Shown piece after piece: positions 1-7,494 of a stretch of DNA of 56,572 nt. Position numbers and translations under genes: made by a program. How positions within the stretch are numbered: position 1 is the first letter of the stretch; every line of letters begins with the position of its first letter. The stretch lies in the NCBI GenBank assembly GCA_050743075.1, contig JBOGDS010000017.1, forward strand, positions 1 to 56,572, given 5' to 3'. Below the pieces are notes generated by a model, which saw only the letters and a program-made list of their open reading frames with translations, was not told the DNA's origin and ran no database searches. This DNA comes from JBOGDS01 sp050743075. GTDB taxonomy: Bacteria > Actinomycetota > Actinomycetes > Jiangellales > Jiangellaceae.

Positions 1-74
1 GACGACGAACGCACCAGCGAGTTGAGTCTCTTCTCGTCACCCTCACGCAGCACCAGCGGCGCAGCAACCGACAT
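1..74 (-). mobile_element. 5' end of an IS630-like transposase gene (cut by window edge)
   Basis: Reading leftward from an ATG at 74, the 24 visible codons begin MSVAAPLVLREGDEKRLNSL and end in VRSS. This resembles the opening of many actinobacterial IS630-family transposases, where a 'VL..GD...L..LVRSS' stretch precedes a helix-turn-helix. The open frame runs off the left edge, so the catalytic DDE domain cannot be seen. It lies just downstream of the MobA-like gene on the same strand and may mark where an insertion ended the maturation operon. The family call rests only on N-terminal resemblance. Confidence 0.55.
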
Positions 75-123
75 ACCTCATTGTCGCCAACTCACACCGT
101 AAAGTCATTTACGACACGCGACA

Positions 124-699
124 CTAGCACTCACAGCGGAAGTCTGCAAAGTCGACGTCGGTCGGGTTGCCAGTTTCAGTGCAATCGACCTCGATGACGA
201 GAGCCGGCTGGCGGGCGAGGTAGGCGCGCGCCCCGGCGTCGCCGGCGGCTGATGCAGCGACCCCCGCCCAGTGGCCTCGCCCGAGCAGCACAGGATGTCC
301 CCGTTCACCGTCGTAGGTAGCCGACGCCAGTTCGGCGCCGGTCTGGTGGGCGGCGATAAGCCTGCGGACGGCTTCTGGCCCGAGCCAGGGCGTGTCCACC
401 AGCAGCACGACGACGGCGCTCGCCGTCGCCGGTAACGCGGCCAGGCCGGCCCGCAGCGAGGACCCCATGCCGCTGCGCCAGTCCGCGTTGTCCACGACGC
501 GAGCGCCGTCGACCGCGAGCGGCGCGGCGCCGGCGACCACGACCACCGGCGAGCAGCCGCCGTCGTGCGCCAGCCGGACGGCGCGGTCGACGAGGCGTTC
601 ACCGTCGAACTCCACGAGAGCCTTGGGCCGGCCGTAGCGGCGGCCTTCCCCGGCGGCGAGCACCAGGCCCGCGACCGCGGCTTGCGCCGATTCAGCCAC
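124..699 (-). CDS. MobA/MocA-like nucleotidyltransferase
   Basis: 191 aa, NTP-transferase fold of the molybdenum cofactor cytidylyl/guanylyltransferase type, which attaches a nucleotide to Mo-molybdopterin before insertion into a molybdo-enzyme. The N-terminus carries the nucleotide-binding signature LAAGEGRRYGRPKAL. Further in are a D-N-A-D-W segment with a GMGSSL motif, and the metal-site motif LLVDTPWLG (most relatives have D-x-P). The GTG start at 699 is chosen because it lies two bases after the XdhC stop; the open frame upstream is only the shadow of xdhC. As the last gene of a MoxR-VWA-XdhC-MobA series it probably serves a xanthine or CO dehydrogenase-like enzyme encoded elsewhere. Which nucleotide it transfers cannot be read from sequence. 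Confidence 0.85.
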   Translation of the reverse strand: MAESAQAAVAGLVLAAGEGRRYGRPKALVEFDGERLVDRAVRLAHDGGCSPVVVVAGAAPLAVDGARVVDNADWRSGMGSSLRAGLAALPATASAVVVLLVDTPWLGPEAVRRLIAAHQTGAELASATYDGERGHPVLLGRGHWAGVAASAAGDAGARAYLARQPALVIEVDCTETGNPTDVDFADFRCEC

Positions 700-701
700 G
701 C

Positions 702-1808
702 TCAGGCCGGGTGTTCCCGGTGGATCGGACCGTGAGTCTCCGACAGCGGCTGGCCGCTGCCGCCCCACCGGGCGGACACGATCTCGGCGGCGACCGAGAC
801 CGCCGTCTCCTCCGGCGTGCGGGCGCCGATGTCCAGCCCGATCGGTGCGGCGAGCCTGGCCAGCTCCTTGTCCGAGAGCCCTTGCTCGCGCAGCCGGGCC
901 AGCCGGTCGTCGTGCGTGCGCCGTGACCCCATGGCCCCGACGTACGCCGCCGGCGTGCGCAAGGCGATCTCGAGGAGCGGAATGTCGAACTTCGGGTCGT
1001 GCGTGAGCACGCAGATGACCGTGCGATCGTCGATGGCGGTCTCGGCCAGGAACTCGTGCGGCCAGCGCACGACCACGTCGTCGGCGTCGGGGAACCGTGC
1101 CCGGGTGGCGAAGACCGGGCGGGCGTCGCAAACCGTGACGTGGTAGCCGAGGAACGCGCCGACCCGGGCAACCGCGGCCGCGAAGTCGATCGCGCCGAAC
1201 ACCAGCATCCGCGGCGGCGGCGCGAACGACTGGACGAACACGCTGAGCTCGTCGCGACGCCGCTCGCCGTCCGGCCCGTAGTGCCGGATGCCGGTCATGC
1301 CCTGGTCGAGCATGCCGCGTGCGTCGTCGGCGACGGCGTCGTCGAGCCGGTCGCTCCCCAACGAACCGTCCCGGCCGTCCGGCCTGATGACCAGGTGCGC
1401 GCCCGGCCGGCCGGGGCCGCCGACCACGGTCGCCACCGCCGCCGGACGCCGCTGCACGATGTCGTCGCCGAGGGCGTCGAGGCGCGGGAACGACGACCTG
1501 TCGACCGCCTCGACGAACACCTCGATCGTGCCGCCACAGGTCAGGCCGACGGCAAAGGCGTCGTCGTCGCTGACCCCGTAGTGCTCGAGAGTCGGCGGCT
1601 CGCCGGCCAGCACCCGCTCTGCGGCCTCGTAGACCGCGCCCTCGACGCACCCTCCGGACACGCTGCCGACCGCCTCGCCGCCGGGACCGACCAGCATCGC
1701 GGCACCAGGGGCCCGCGGCGCCGAGCTCCACGTGCGGACGACCGTTCCCATCGCGACCGGCTTGCCGGCGTCCCACCAGGTCAACAGGCGGTCCAGCACG
1801 TCACGCAT
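702..1808 (-). CDS. XdhC/CoxF-like molybdenum cofactor insertion protein
   Basis: 368 aa. XdhC-family proteins bind molybdenum cofactor, help its sulfuration and pass it to xanthine or CO dehydrogenase-type hydroxylases. The N-terminal XdhC/CoxI domain shows GSVSGGCVEGAV near residue 50 and GLTCGGTIEVFVE near residue 90, both with conserved Cys. The C-terminal Rossmann domain has MLVFGAIDFAAAVARVG near 200 and YVGAMGSRRTHDDR near 290. The ATG at 1808 overlaps the end of the upstream VWA gene by eight bases and matches where family members begin; the 22 codons further upstream are out-of-gene. It is cytoplasmic and co-transcribed with the MoxR, VWA and MobA-like genes. No hydroxylase structural genes are present, so the client is unknown. 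Confidence 0.9.
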   Translation of the reverse strand: MRDVLDRLLTWWDAGKPVAMGTVVRTWSSAPRAPGAAMLVGPGGEAVGSVSGGCVEGAVYEAAERVLAGEPPTLEHYGVSDDDAFAVGLTCGGTIEVFVEAVDRSSFPRLDALGDDIVQRRPAAVATVVGGPGRPGAHLVIRPDGRDGSLGSDRLDDAVADDARGMLDQGMTGIRHYGPDGERRRDELSVFVQSFAPPPRMLVFGAIDFAAAVARVGAFLGYHVTVCDARPVFATRARFPDADDVVVRWPHEFLAETAIDDRTVICVLTHDPKFDIPLLEIALRTPAAYVGAMGSRRTHDDRLARLREQGLSDKELARLAAPIGLDIGARTPEETAVSVAAEIVSARWGGSGQPLSETHGPIHREHPA

Positions 1809-2916
1809 CGTGGTCCTCCCGGGAGAGCAGCGTCGCCAGCCGCTCGAGGGTGTCGGCCGTGTGCCCGGCGACAAGCAGGTCGACCGACGGCAGTGCCGCC
1901 CGCAGCCCGGCCGTCTCCGGCGCGAACCCGTCCTTGCCCGCGTGCGGGCTCACCCACACGACCTGGTGCGCCAGCCGCCGTAGTCGCCGCATCTGCTCAC
2001 CGAGCTGCCCGACGTCGCCCCGCTCCCAACCGTCGCTCGCGACGACCACGACAGCACCTCGGGCGAGGCCCCGCTGACCCCACCGGTCGAGGAAGGCCTT
2101 GACCTGCTCCCCGAGGCGGGTCCCGCCGCTCCAGTCGGGTACCGCGGCACCGGCGGCGGCGAGCGCCGCATCGGGATCGGCACATCGCAGCTCACGGCTC
2201 ACCCGGGTGAGCCTGGTCCCCATGGTGAAGACCTCCGTCGACGGGCGCCGGCGGCAGGCTGCGTGCGCGAACCGCATCAGCCCGTCGGCGTAGGCCGCCA
2301 TCGACCCGCTCACGTCGACGAGGATGACCAGCCGGCGTGGCCTTGACGTGCGGGACCGGTGGTGCAGGCGGGCCGGCTCGCCGCCGCGCCGGAGCATGGC
2401 CCGAACAGTGCGGTGTGCATCCAAGGGTCCCCGATGCGAAGGCCGGTGGCGCCGAGTGCGCCGGCTCGGCCCCGTCGGCCTCAACGCAGCCAGCAGCCGG
2501 CCGACCTCGGCCCGCTCGGCCCCGGTGAGCTCGGCCAGGTCGCGGCGGCGGAGCACCTCGGTCCGGCTCGCGGCCGCCGTGAGGGCAGGGTCCGCCTGAT
2601 CTGTCTCGTCGGTCGCGCCGTCGGCGCCACTGCCGTCAGGGACGGCGACGGTCAGTGTCGTCGGCGGCGGGCGCAGGCGCCGCGCGAGGACCGGTGTCTC
2701 ACCGAAGTACGCCGCGAACGCGGTGTCGTACGCGGCCAGCTCCTCCGGGCTCGCGCAGAGCGTCAACCGACCGGCCCAGTACACGTCGGCGGTCCGCGCC
2801 GGGTCGAGGCAACCGAGCGCCTCCACCCAGGCGTGCACCCTGGCCGGGCCGGCCGGTACGCCGGCCGCGCGCAAGGTACGGGCAAAGCCCACCAGGGCGG
2901 GTACGGCGGCGCTCAC
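1801..2916 (-). CDS. VWA-domain protein, CoxE-like
   Basis: 371 aa. The C-terminal von Willebrand A domain begins at LVILVDVSGSMAAYADG near residue 200, a complete MIDAS DxSxS motif, with later conserved segments WSGGTRLGEQ and VVVASDGWERGD. The N-terminal half is a CoxE-type helical region with an Arg-rich linker. CoxE-type proteins work with a MoxR-family AAA+ ATPase (CoxD) in maturing the active site of CO dehydrogenase-like molybdo-hydroxylases. The start at 2916 makes an ATGA overlap with the MoxR gene, so the pair is translationally coupled, the arrangement expected for MoxR/VWA partners. Membership of a Cox maturation set is inferred from the adjacent XdhC and MobA-like genes. Confidence 0.85.
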   Translation of the reverse strand: MSAAVPALVGFARTLRAAGVPAGPARVHAWVEALGCLDPARTADVYWAGRLTLCASPEELAAYDTAFAAYFGETPVLARRLRPPPTTLTVAVPDGSGADGATDETDQADPALTAAASRTEVLRRRDLAELTGAERAEVGRLLAALRPTGPSRRTRRHRPSHRGPLDAHRTVRAMLRRGGEPARLHHRSRTSRPRRLVILVDVSGSMAAYADGLMRFAHAACRRRPSTEVFTMGTRLTRVSRELRCADPDAALAAAGAAVPDWSGGTRLGEQVKAFLDRWGQRGLARGAVVVVASDGWERGDVGQLGEQMRRLRRLAHQVVWVSPHAGKDGFAPETAGLRAALPSVDLLVAGHTADTLERLATLLSREDHDA

Positions 2917-3797
2917 GTCAGGCCGCCGTCCGCCACCGCGGCGAGCACCCGGTCCTGGTCCTCGCGGTACTTCACCGCGGCTCCCAGCGTCCGGGCGGTC
3001 AGGTCGCGGTCGAGCTCACGAGCCCCCAACGTCGCGAGCGCAGCCGTCCAGTCGATCGACTCCGCCAGCCCGGGCGGCTTGACCAGATCCATCCGGCGCA
3101 GGCGTTGGGCGGCGCGCGCGACGTCGTCGACCAGCCGTTCGCCGGCGCCGGCAACCCGGCGCCGGATCACGGCCACCTCGCGCTCGAACGTCGGGTGGTC
3201 GAGCCAGTGGTAGAGGCAGCGGCGCTTGAGCGCGTCGTGCACCTCGCGGGTTCGGTTGCTGGTGACGACGACTGCCGGGGGACGCTGCGCCCGGATCGTT
3301 CCGATCTCCGGAATCGACACGGTGAAGTCGCTGAGCACCTCGAGCAGGAACGCCTCGAACTCGTCGTCCGCGCGGTCAACCTCGTCCACCAGCAGGACGG
3401 CGGGCCGCTCCGACGTGCTCGCCTCCACGGCCTGCAGCAGCGGCCGGGCGACCAGGAAGCGCCGGTCGTACAGCTCGTGTTCGAGTTGCTCGGCATCGGT
3501 CACCCCGGCGACCTCGGCGGCGCGCAGATGCAGCAGTTGCCGTGGGAAGTCCCAGTCGTAGAGCGCCTGGGCCGCGTCGAGCCCTTCGTAGCACTGCAGG
3601 CGGATCAGCGGCGCGCCGAGCACGTCCGCCAGGGCCTGGGCAAGGGCCGTCTTGCCCACACCGGCCTCCCCCTCGACGAACAGCGGGCGACCCATCCGCA
3701 GCGCGAGGAACGCCGCAGTCGCGAGGCCGTCGTCGGTCAGGTAGTCGGCGGCGTCGAGCCTGGACGCGAGCTCGGCCGGGGACTGCGGGAGATCCAC
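2913..3797 (-). CDS. MoxR-family AAA+ ATPase, CoxD-like
   Basis: 294 aa AAA+ ATPase. Walker A is GEAGVGKT at residues 43-50, Walker B LLVDEVD at about 135-141, and a sensor-1 segment VVVTSNRTREVHDALKRRC follows, typical of MoxR chaperones, with an AAA lid domain after it. It probably acts in the cytoplasm with the downstream VWA partner to remodel a metallo-enzyme client. First gene of the four-gene maturation cluster; about 38 bases separate it from the VapC-like gene upstream, which looks unrelated. Other MoxR clients are possible, but the XdhC and MobA-like neighbours favour a molybdo-hydroxylase. Confidence 0.9.
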   Translation of the reverse strand: MDLPQSPAELASRLDAADYLTDDGLATAAFLALRMGRPLFVEGEAGVGKTALAQALADVLGAPLIRLQCYEGLDAAQALYDWDFPRQLLHLRAAEVAGVTDAEQLEHELYDRRFLVARPLLQAVEASTSERPAVLLVDEVDRADDEFEAFLLEVLSDFTVSIPEIGTIRAQRPPAVVVTSNRTREVHDALKRRCLYHWLDHPTFEREVAVIRRRVAGAGERLVDDVARAAQRLRRMDLVKPPGLAESIDWTAALATLGARELDRDLTARTLGAAVKYREDQDRVLAAVADGGLT

Positions 3798-3835
3798 ACA
3801 CCTACGCTACGTCCCGCCGCAGCATCATGTGCAGC

Positions 3836-4081
3836 TCAGACCCTGATGACGGTGAGGCCCGGCGCGTCATCGTAGTCGCTGTCAAGTGTCACGACCGGAA
3901 CGTCGTGGGCGATGGCGGCCGCGGCGATCCAGCTGTCGTTGATCGGCCGCCGGCCGGTCTCGCGAAGGCGCGCGATCAACACCGTCCATGAGTACCCGGC
4001 AACAACGGCGGGCGGGATCCTCCCGGCTTCCAGCCCAACCAGGACCGAGGCGTCGGCCACTGCCTTGCGAACCGCTACCAC
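3836..4081 (-). pseudogene. Shortened VapC-like PIN-domain toxin
   Basis: 81 codons from a GTG at 4081, where PIN/VapC toxins are usually about 130 aa. The N-terminus (VADASVLVGLEAGRI) carries the first PIN aspartate, and the C-terminus (INDSWIAAAAIAHDVPVVTL, then DSDYDD and GLTVIRV) carries the last acidic residues. The middle of the fold, including the glutamate normally found in a 'LAEL' segment, is absent; the protein passes from about residue 32 directly to the RLRETGRRPINDSW region. The frame stays open, which points to an in-frame internal deletion. It overlaps the end of the antitoxin gene by seven bases. Probably not an active RNase; whether it is still made is unknown. Confidence 0.75.
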
Positions 4082-4329
4082 GCGACCTCGTCCGTGGAAC
4101 CCGCAACGTCCTCGTCGATGTCCGCCCGCAGCCCCGTACGGTCAGGACCGAGGCGCCCCAGCCGCGGAACGAGTTCGGCCGCGGGAATCCAGCGCCTCTT
4201 CTGGCGCAGCGGGACGATCTTGGCGATGGGTTGACTGTTCCGGTGGACCTCGAACTGCTCCCCGGCCTCCACCCGACGAAGGATCTCTGCGGTGTGGTTG
4301 CGGAGATCACGAGCGGGAATGACGGTCAT
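4075..4329 (-). CDS. Phd/YefM-type antitoxin
   Basis: 84 aa. The N-terminus MTVIPARDLRNHTAEILRRV and the following EAGEQFEVHRNSQPIAKIVPL form the Phd/YefM DNA-binding and dimerisation fold used by antitoxins paired with PIN or RelE/Doc toxins. The C-terminal half, ending in DIDEDVAGSTDEVAW, would be the toxin-wrapping tail. It overlaps the VapC-like gene downstream, the usual antitoxin-first layout. Such antitoxins repress their own promoter; no operator can be pinned here. With the toxin truncated, this gene may persist without a functional partner. Confidence 0.85.
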   Translation of the reverse strand: MTVIPARDLRNHTAEILRRVEAGEQFEVHRNSQPIAKIVPLRQKRRWIPAAELVPRLGRLGPDRTGLRADIDEDVAGSTDEVAW

Positions 4330-4379
4330 GCCACTACTGTGGCGTGCTTGCGACGCCTGCGGCGTCGACGGTCATGGTG

Positions 4380-4775
4380 CTAACTCTCCGCGCTGATCTC
4401 GACGACGTATCGAGCGGCTCGAATGCGGACGTCGAACCACTGAAAGAAGCCCTCCTGGCCCAGCAGATGAAACGAGAACGGCCAGGGATCGCAGAACCAC
4501 ACTTGGGCGTCCCAGGTCACCTCGCCGACGGCGAGCTGCACCGACGCCTGACGGGCTGAGGTGACAAGACCACCGACCGCGATCCTCTGCTCCCCGGTGT
4601 CGCCCAGGTCGATCCCTGCGGCGACGGCTACCCAGGCCCCGAAGCGGTTGTGCAACGCACCGGTATCGAGCAGGCAGAGTTGCGGCGCACGGGACAAACC
4701 CTCGACCGTCACCGGCAGCACCGGGCGGAGGTAGTCCTCGGATCGGCCGGGCAACTCCTTGAACGGGAACCTCAC
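4380..4775 (-). CDS. Retropepsin-like aspartic protease-fold protein
   Basis: 131 aa, small soluble protein with no signal peptide. LCLLDTGALHNRFG near the N-terminus matches the single D-T-G active-site loop of retropepsin-like proteases (usual form D-T/S-G-A/S), followed by an IAVGG flap-like segment and a beta-rich tail with a second LLGQEGFF hydrophobic-glycine motif. The GTG start at 4775 gives a GTGA overlap with the upstream gene and removes a 49-codon upstream extension that is only its shadow. Tight coupling suggests the two products act together. Protease activity is inferred from the motif; family members may act as dimers. Confidence 0.6.
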   Translation of the reverse strand: MRFPFKELPGRSEDYLRPVLPVTVEGLSRAPQLCLLDTGALHNRFGAWVAVAAGIDLGDTGEQRIAVGGLVTSARQASVQLAVGEVTWDAQVWFCDPWPFSFHLLGQEGFFQWFDVRIRAARYVVEISAES

Positions 4776-5254
4776 AATGGTGCAGCGCCCGTAGCTTCGA
4801 CGTCGCTGGCGGGAACCCGGAACATGCCGTCGGCCTTTTCGTTGTGCCGCTCCAGCCAGGCCAACACGACTTCGGGCGTGTCTGCAGCGACGAGCACCTC
4901 GAGACCTCGTTGAGCCACCCACTGGCCGACGTGCGGACGCAAGGCGTCTGCTTCCTGCCCACCGTGAGGACCGCGGCGCGCCGGTCCGGCGCTAGGCGTG
5001 CGGGCGTGGTGGCTGCGTCGGCTCACTGCGAATCCCAAGCGACTCAGGATCCGGCGAGCCTGGTGGGTGTTGAAGTCCGCCCGATCGAGCCCAGTGACGA
5101 CCCCCACCACCTGCTTGGGAGGAAAGCGCCTGCCGCCGATGACCACGAAGTGCTCGTCCAATGGCTCGGGCAACTCCTCGCGGAGCCGTCGCTCGACCTC
5201 GCTGCGATCCATCGTGAACTTCTGATGTGCGATGGTCGCGCGTACCCGTGTCAT
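4772..5254 (-). CDS. Conserved hypothetical protein, coupled to the DTG protein
   Basis: 160 aa. Not recognised with certainty. The N-terminus has GGRRFPPKQVVGVVTGLDRADFNTHQARRILSRLGF in two neighbouring blocks, a pattern seen in small actinobacterial proteins of unknown function and resembling a DNA-binding or nuclease-associated module. A Pro/Gly/Arg-rich linker (residues about 85-105) follows, then a second block containing LAWLERHNEKADGMFRVP. The ATG at 5254 sits just after an unusually AT-rich stretch (about 5254-5286) that could hold its promoter. Its stop overlaps the start of the retropepsin-like gene (GTGA), so the two are co-expressed. Confidence 0.6.
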   Translation of the reverse strand: MTRVRATIAHQKFTMDRSEVERRLREELPEPLDEHFVVIGGRRFPPKQVVGVVTGLDRADFNTHQARRILSRLGFAVSRRSHHARTPSAGPARRGPHGGQEADALRPHVGQWVAQRGLEVLVAADTPEVVLAWLERHNEKADGMFRVPASDVEATGAAPL

Positions 5255-5285
5255 ACTTACTGGATAGCACTTATGAAGTTGTACC

Positions 5286-6158
5286 TCAAGGCATTGGCCG
5301 GGCGAGCGCGTCGAGCAGTTCGCCCCGGCAAGCCATGAGCCAGGCCCTACGGCGGCGGATCATGTCGCCGACGCCCTCGGCCCACATGCGCGCCCACCCG
5401 CCGCCGAGCTGCTGCCCGGCTGCCTTCATCCGCAGCCAGGTAACCTCGGCCCGCGCAATGCCGAGATCGGGCAGCGACGCCCGCGCCTCGGTGTCGAGGC
5501 CGTACGCGTCAGCGAAGATCCGCAACCGGGCTGGCTGGTCGACAGCCGCCCAGGTGGGCCAGATGTCCATTGGAGCGCGCAGCGGTACCCAGTGCATCGC
5601 GGTGTTGTAGGCGTCGAGAAGGCGGGTGGTCGGGCCGGCCAGGTCGAAATCCACCAGACCGACGGCTTCGTTGTCTCTGACGACGACGTTCTGGGGCGTC
5701 ACGTCGAGGTGGGAGATCAGCTCGGGGGATGGATCGATCACCGGCACGTCGACCATGACGAGGTCATGCCGCCAGGCCGAGCCTGGTGGCGCGGCGAACG
5801 CCCGGTCCACCGCGTAGCCCGCGGAGGCCTCGTGGAGCCGCCGCACGAGTCCGCCCACGCTCGCCAGCAGGTCGTCGTCGGCCGCCCAGCGTTCCGGCGG
5901 ATCCCCAGCGACGTCGCCGTCGAGAAAGGTTACGACGTCGCGACCGAACTCGTCCCGCCCGAGGTAACGCGGACTACCGTCGAACCCGGCCCGCTCGAGA
6001 TGATCCAGGTACCCCGCGACGGCCAGGCTCTGTGGCTGGTGCGGGCGCCGCACGGTGGCCCCGATCCGCACGACACCCTCGGTGACGTCGCCGGCCGGAA
6101 GCCGCACCTCCGGGCCGGAGTCGCCGTGATACCGGCGCTCGGACAGGTCGTCGTGCAC
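5286..6158 (-). CDS. Aminoglycoside phosphotransferase-family kinase
   Basis: 290 aa, APH/choline-kinase fold. The catalytic loop is ISHLDVTPQNVVV (Brenner-type H-x-D-x-x-x-x-N) and the metal-binding segment is AVGLVDFDLAGP. The N-lobe includes DEFGRDVVTFLDGDV. It ends beside hisG in the same direction with a six-base gap upstream. The GTG at 6158 has no clear ribosome site; an internal GTG about 17 codons later is an alternative. The family covers antibiotic, homoserine and small-metabolite kinases, and nothing in the context selects a substrate, so no resistance role is claimed. Confidence 0.8.
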   Translation of the reverse strand: MHDDLSERRYHGDSGPEVRLPAGDVTEGVVRIGATVRRPHQPQSLAVAGYLDHLERAGFDGSPRYLGRDEFGRDVVTFLDGDVAGDPPERWAADDDLLASVGGLVRRLHEASAGYAVDRAFAAPPGSAWRHDLVMVDVPVIDPSPELISHLDVTPQNVVVRDNEAVGLVDFDLAGPTTRLLDAYNTAMHWVPLRAPMDIWPTWAAVDQPARLRIFADAYGLDTEARASLPDLGIARAEVTWLRMKAAGQQLGGGWARMWAEGVGDMIRRRRAWLMACRGELLDALARPMP

Positions 6159-6164
6159 GCTGGC

Positions 6165-7019
6165 CTATAGTCGGCAGGCGAGGATGTCGGTCACGAAGAT
6201 CGCCCGCGCCCCGATGTCCCACAGCGAGTCCATGATCCGCTGCGCCTCGTTGCGCGGAACCATGGCGCGCACGGCGACCCAGCCCTCCCGGTGCAGCGGT
6301 GACACGGTGGGCGACTCGATTCCCGGTGTGATCGCGCACGCGTCATCGACGCGTTCGACCCGGATGTCGTAGTCCATCATCACGTAGCGGCGCGCGACCA
6401 GGACGCCTTGCAGGCGGCGCACCAGCTGCTGGACCGCCGGCGACGCTGCGGCACCCGACCGCGTGATCAGCACCGCCTCCGAGGTCATGATCGGCTCACC
6501 GATGAGCTCCAAGCCGGCCTGACGAAGTGTTGTTCCGGTCGACACGACATCTGCCACGACGTCGGCGACCCCGAGCTGGATGGCGGTCTCCACTGCACCG
6601 TCGAGCCGGATCACCTCGGCGTCCACCCCGGCGTCGGCGAGATACTTCGAGAGAAGGCCCGCGTACGACGTCGCGATCCGCATGCCGGCGAAGCCGGACA
6701 CGTCGCTCGCGGTGTCCGGCCGGGCTGCGAAGCGGAACGTCGACGGGCCGAACCCGAGCGGTAGCAGCTCCTCGGCCGGCGCGCCGGAGTCGAGCAGCAG
6801 GTCACGCCCCGTGACGCCGGCCTCGACCGTGCCGGACCCGACGTAGACGGCGATGTCGCGCGGCCGGAGGAAGAAGAACTCGGCATCGTTGTCCGGGTCG
6901 CGCAGAACCAGTTCCCGCCCGCCGTCAGAACGCTGCCGGTAGCCGGCCTCGCGCAGCATGGCGGCGGCCGGCTCGGCCAGCAGACCCTTGTTCGGGACCG
7001 CGATCCGCAGTGTGGTCAT
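6165..7019 (-). CDS. hisG: ATP phosphoribosyltransferase (long form)
   Basis: 284 aa, first enzyme of histidine synthesis, joining ATP and PRPP. N-terminus TLRIAVPNKGLLAEPAAAM is typical, and the PRPP-binding segment is VADVVADVVSTGTTLRQAGL. The length and the C-terminal region (TPGIESPTVSPLHREGWVAV and GARAIFVTDILACRL) show the long form with its own histidine-sensing regulatory domain, so no HisZ is needed. The ATG at 7019 is eight bases downstream of the hisE stop, giving the compact hisE-hisG pair seen in Actinobacteria. Regulation is expected mainly through histidine feedback on the enzyme. Confidence 0.97.
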   Translation of the reverse strand: MTTLRIAVPNKGLLAEPAAAMLREAGYRQRSDGGRELVLRDPDNDAEFFFLRPRDIAVYVGSGTVEAGVTGRDLLLDSGAPAEELLPLGFGPSTFRFAARPDTASDVSGFAGMRIATSYAGLLSKYLADAGVDAEVIRLDGAVETAIQLGVADVVADVVSTGTTLRQAGLELIGEPIMTSEAVLITRSGAAASPAVQQLVRRLQGVLVARRYVMMDYDIRVERVDDACAITPGIESPTVSPLHREGWVAVRAMVPRNEAQRIMDSLWDIGARAIFVTDILACRL

Positions 7020-7027
7020 CGTGTCCT

Positions 7028-7291
7028 CTACAAGCGGGCGTAGACGTCGTCGAGGTCGATCCCGCGGACGAGCATGAGCACCTGCACGTGGTACAGGAGC
7101 TGTGCGATCTCGTCTGCCGCGCGGTCCGCGCTCTCGTGCTCGGCCGCCATCCAGGCCTCCGCAGCCTCCTCGACGATCTTCTTGCCGACGTCGTGGACGC
7201 CGCGACGGACCGCCTCGACCGTCGCTGAGCCCTCCGCGCTGGCAGCGACCTTGGCGGACAGCTCGACCCACAGGCCGTCGAAGCTCTTCAC
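7028..7291 (-). CDS. hisE: Phosphoribosyl-ATP pyrophosphatase
   Basis: 87 aa, second step of histidine synthesis: hydrolyses phosphoribosyl-ATP to phosphoribosyl-AMP. An all-alpha MazG-like fold with the conserved acidic helix KKIVEEAAEAWMAA (E-E-x-x-E) and DEIAQLLYHVQVLM, which bind Mg-pyrophosphate. Full length for a stand-alone HisE (the HisI domain is not fused). ATG at 7291 opens the hisE-hisG pair. Upstream lies a 203-base gap with a long inverted repeat. Confidence 0.95.
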   Translation of the reverse strand: MKSFDGLWVELSAKVAASAEGSATVEAVRRGVHDVGKKIVEEAAEAWMAAEHESADRAADEIAQLLYHVQVLMLVRGIDLDDVYARL

Positions 7292-7368
7292 GACGGCCAG
7301 CCTACGGACGGGTCACGCGCCGCGACCCGTCCGCCCGCGTGCTGGACCGCGTGGCACGCCCAACGGAC

Positions 7369-7443
7369 GGGGATGGCACGCTGAACTGTCGCTTGGACGC
7401 CCGAGCTGTACCGGTTTGTGGAGCAGCTCAGCGTGCCATCCCC
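7369..7443. repeat. 16-bp perfect inverted repeat in the ribH-hisE gap
   Basis: GGGGATGGCACGCTGA at 7369-7384 is the exact reverse complement of 7428-7443. The 43-base loop lets the stem extend with three further pairs after one mismatch. It occupies most of the 203-base interval (7292-7494) between two genes on the same strand, so it could end ribH transcription, be a processed RNA hairpin, or be the remains of a small palindromic mobile unit. There is no T-run typical of an intrinsic terminator. Confidence 0.75.
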
Positions 7444-7494
7444 TCAACGCCGCCGAACGCTGCTCGCGGCCCCGGAGGCCTCCCGCCCGCGGGG

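Noticed and set aside
999..2102. A 367-codon open frame on the plus strand over xdhC and the VWA gene
   Set aside because: It lies antisense to two clearly recognised genes and has Arg/Pro-rich, repetitive content typical of shadow frames in high-GC DNA.
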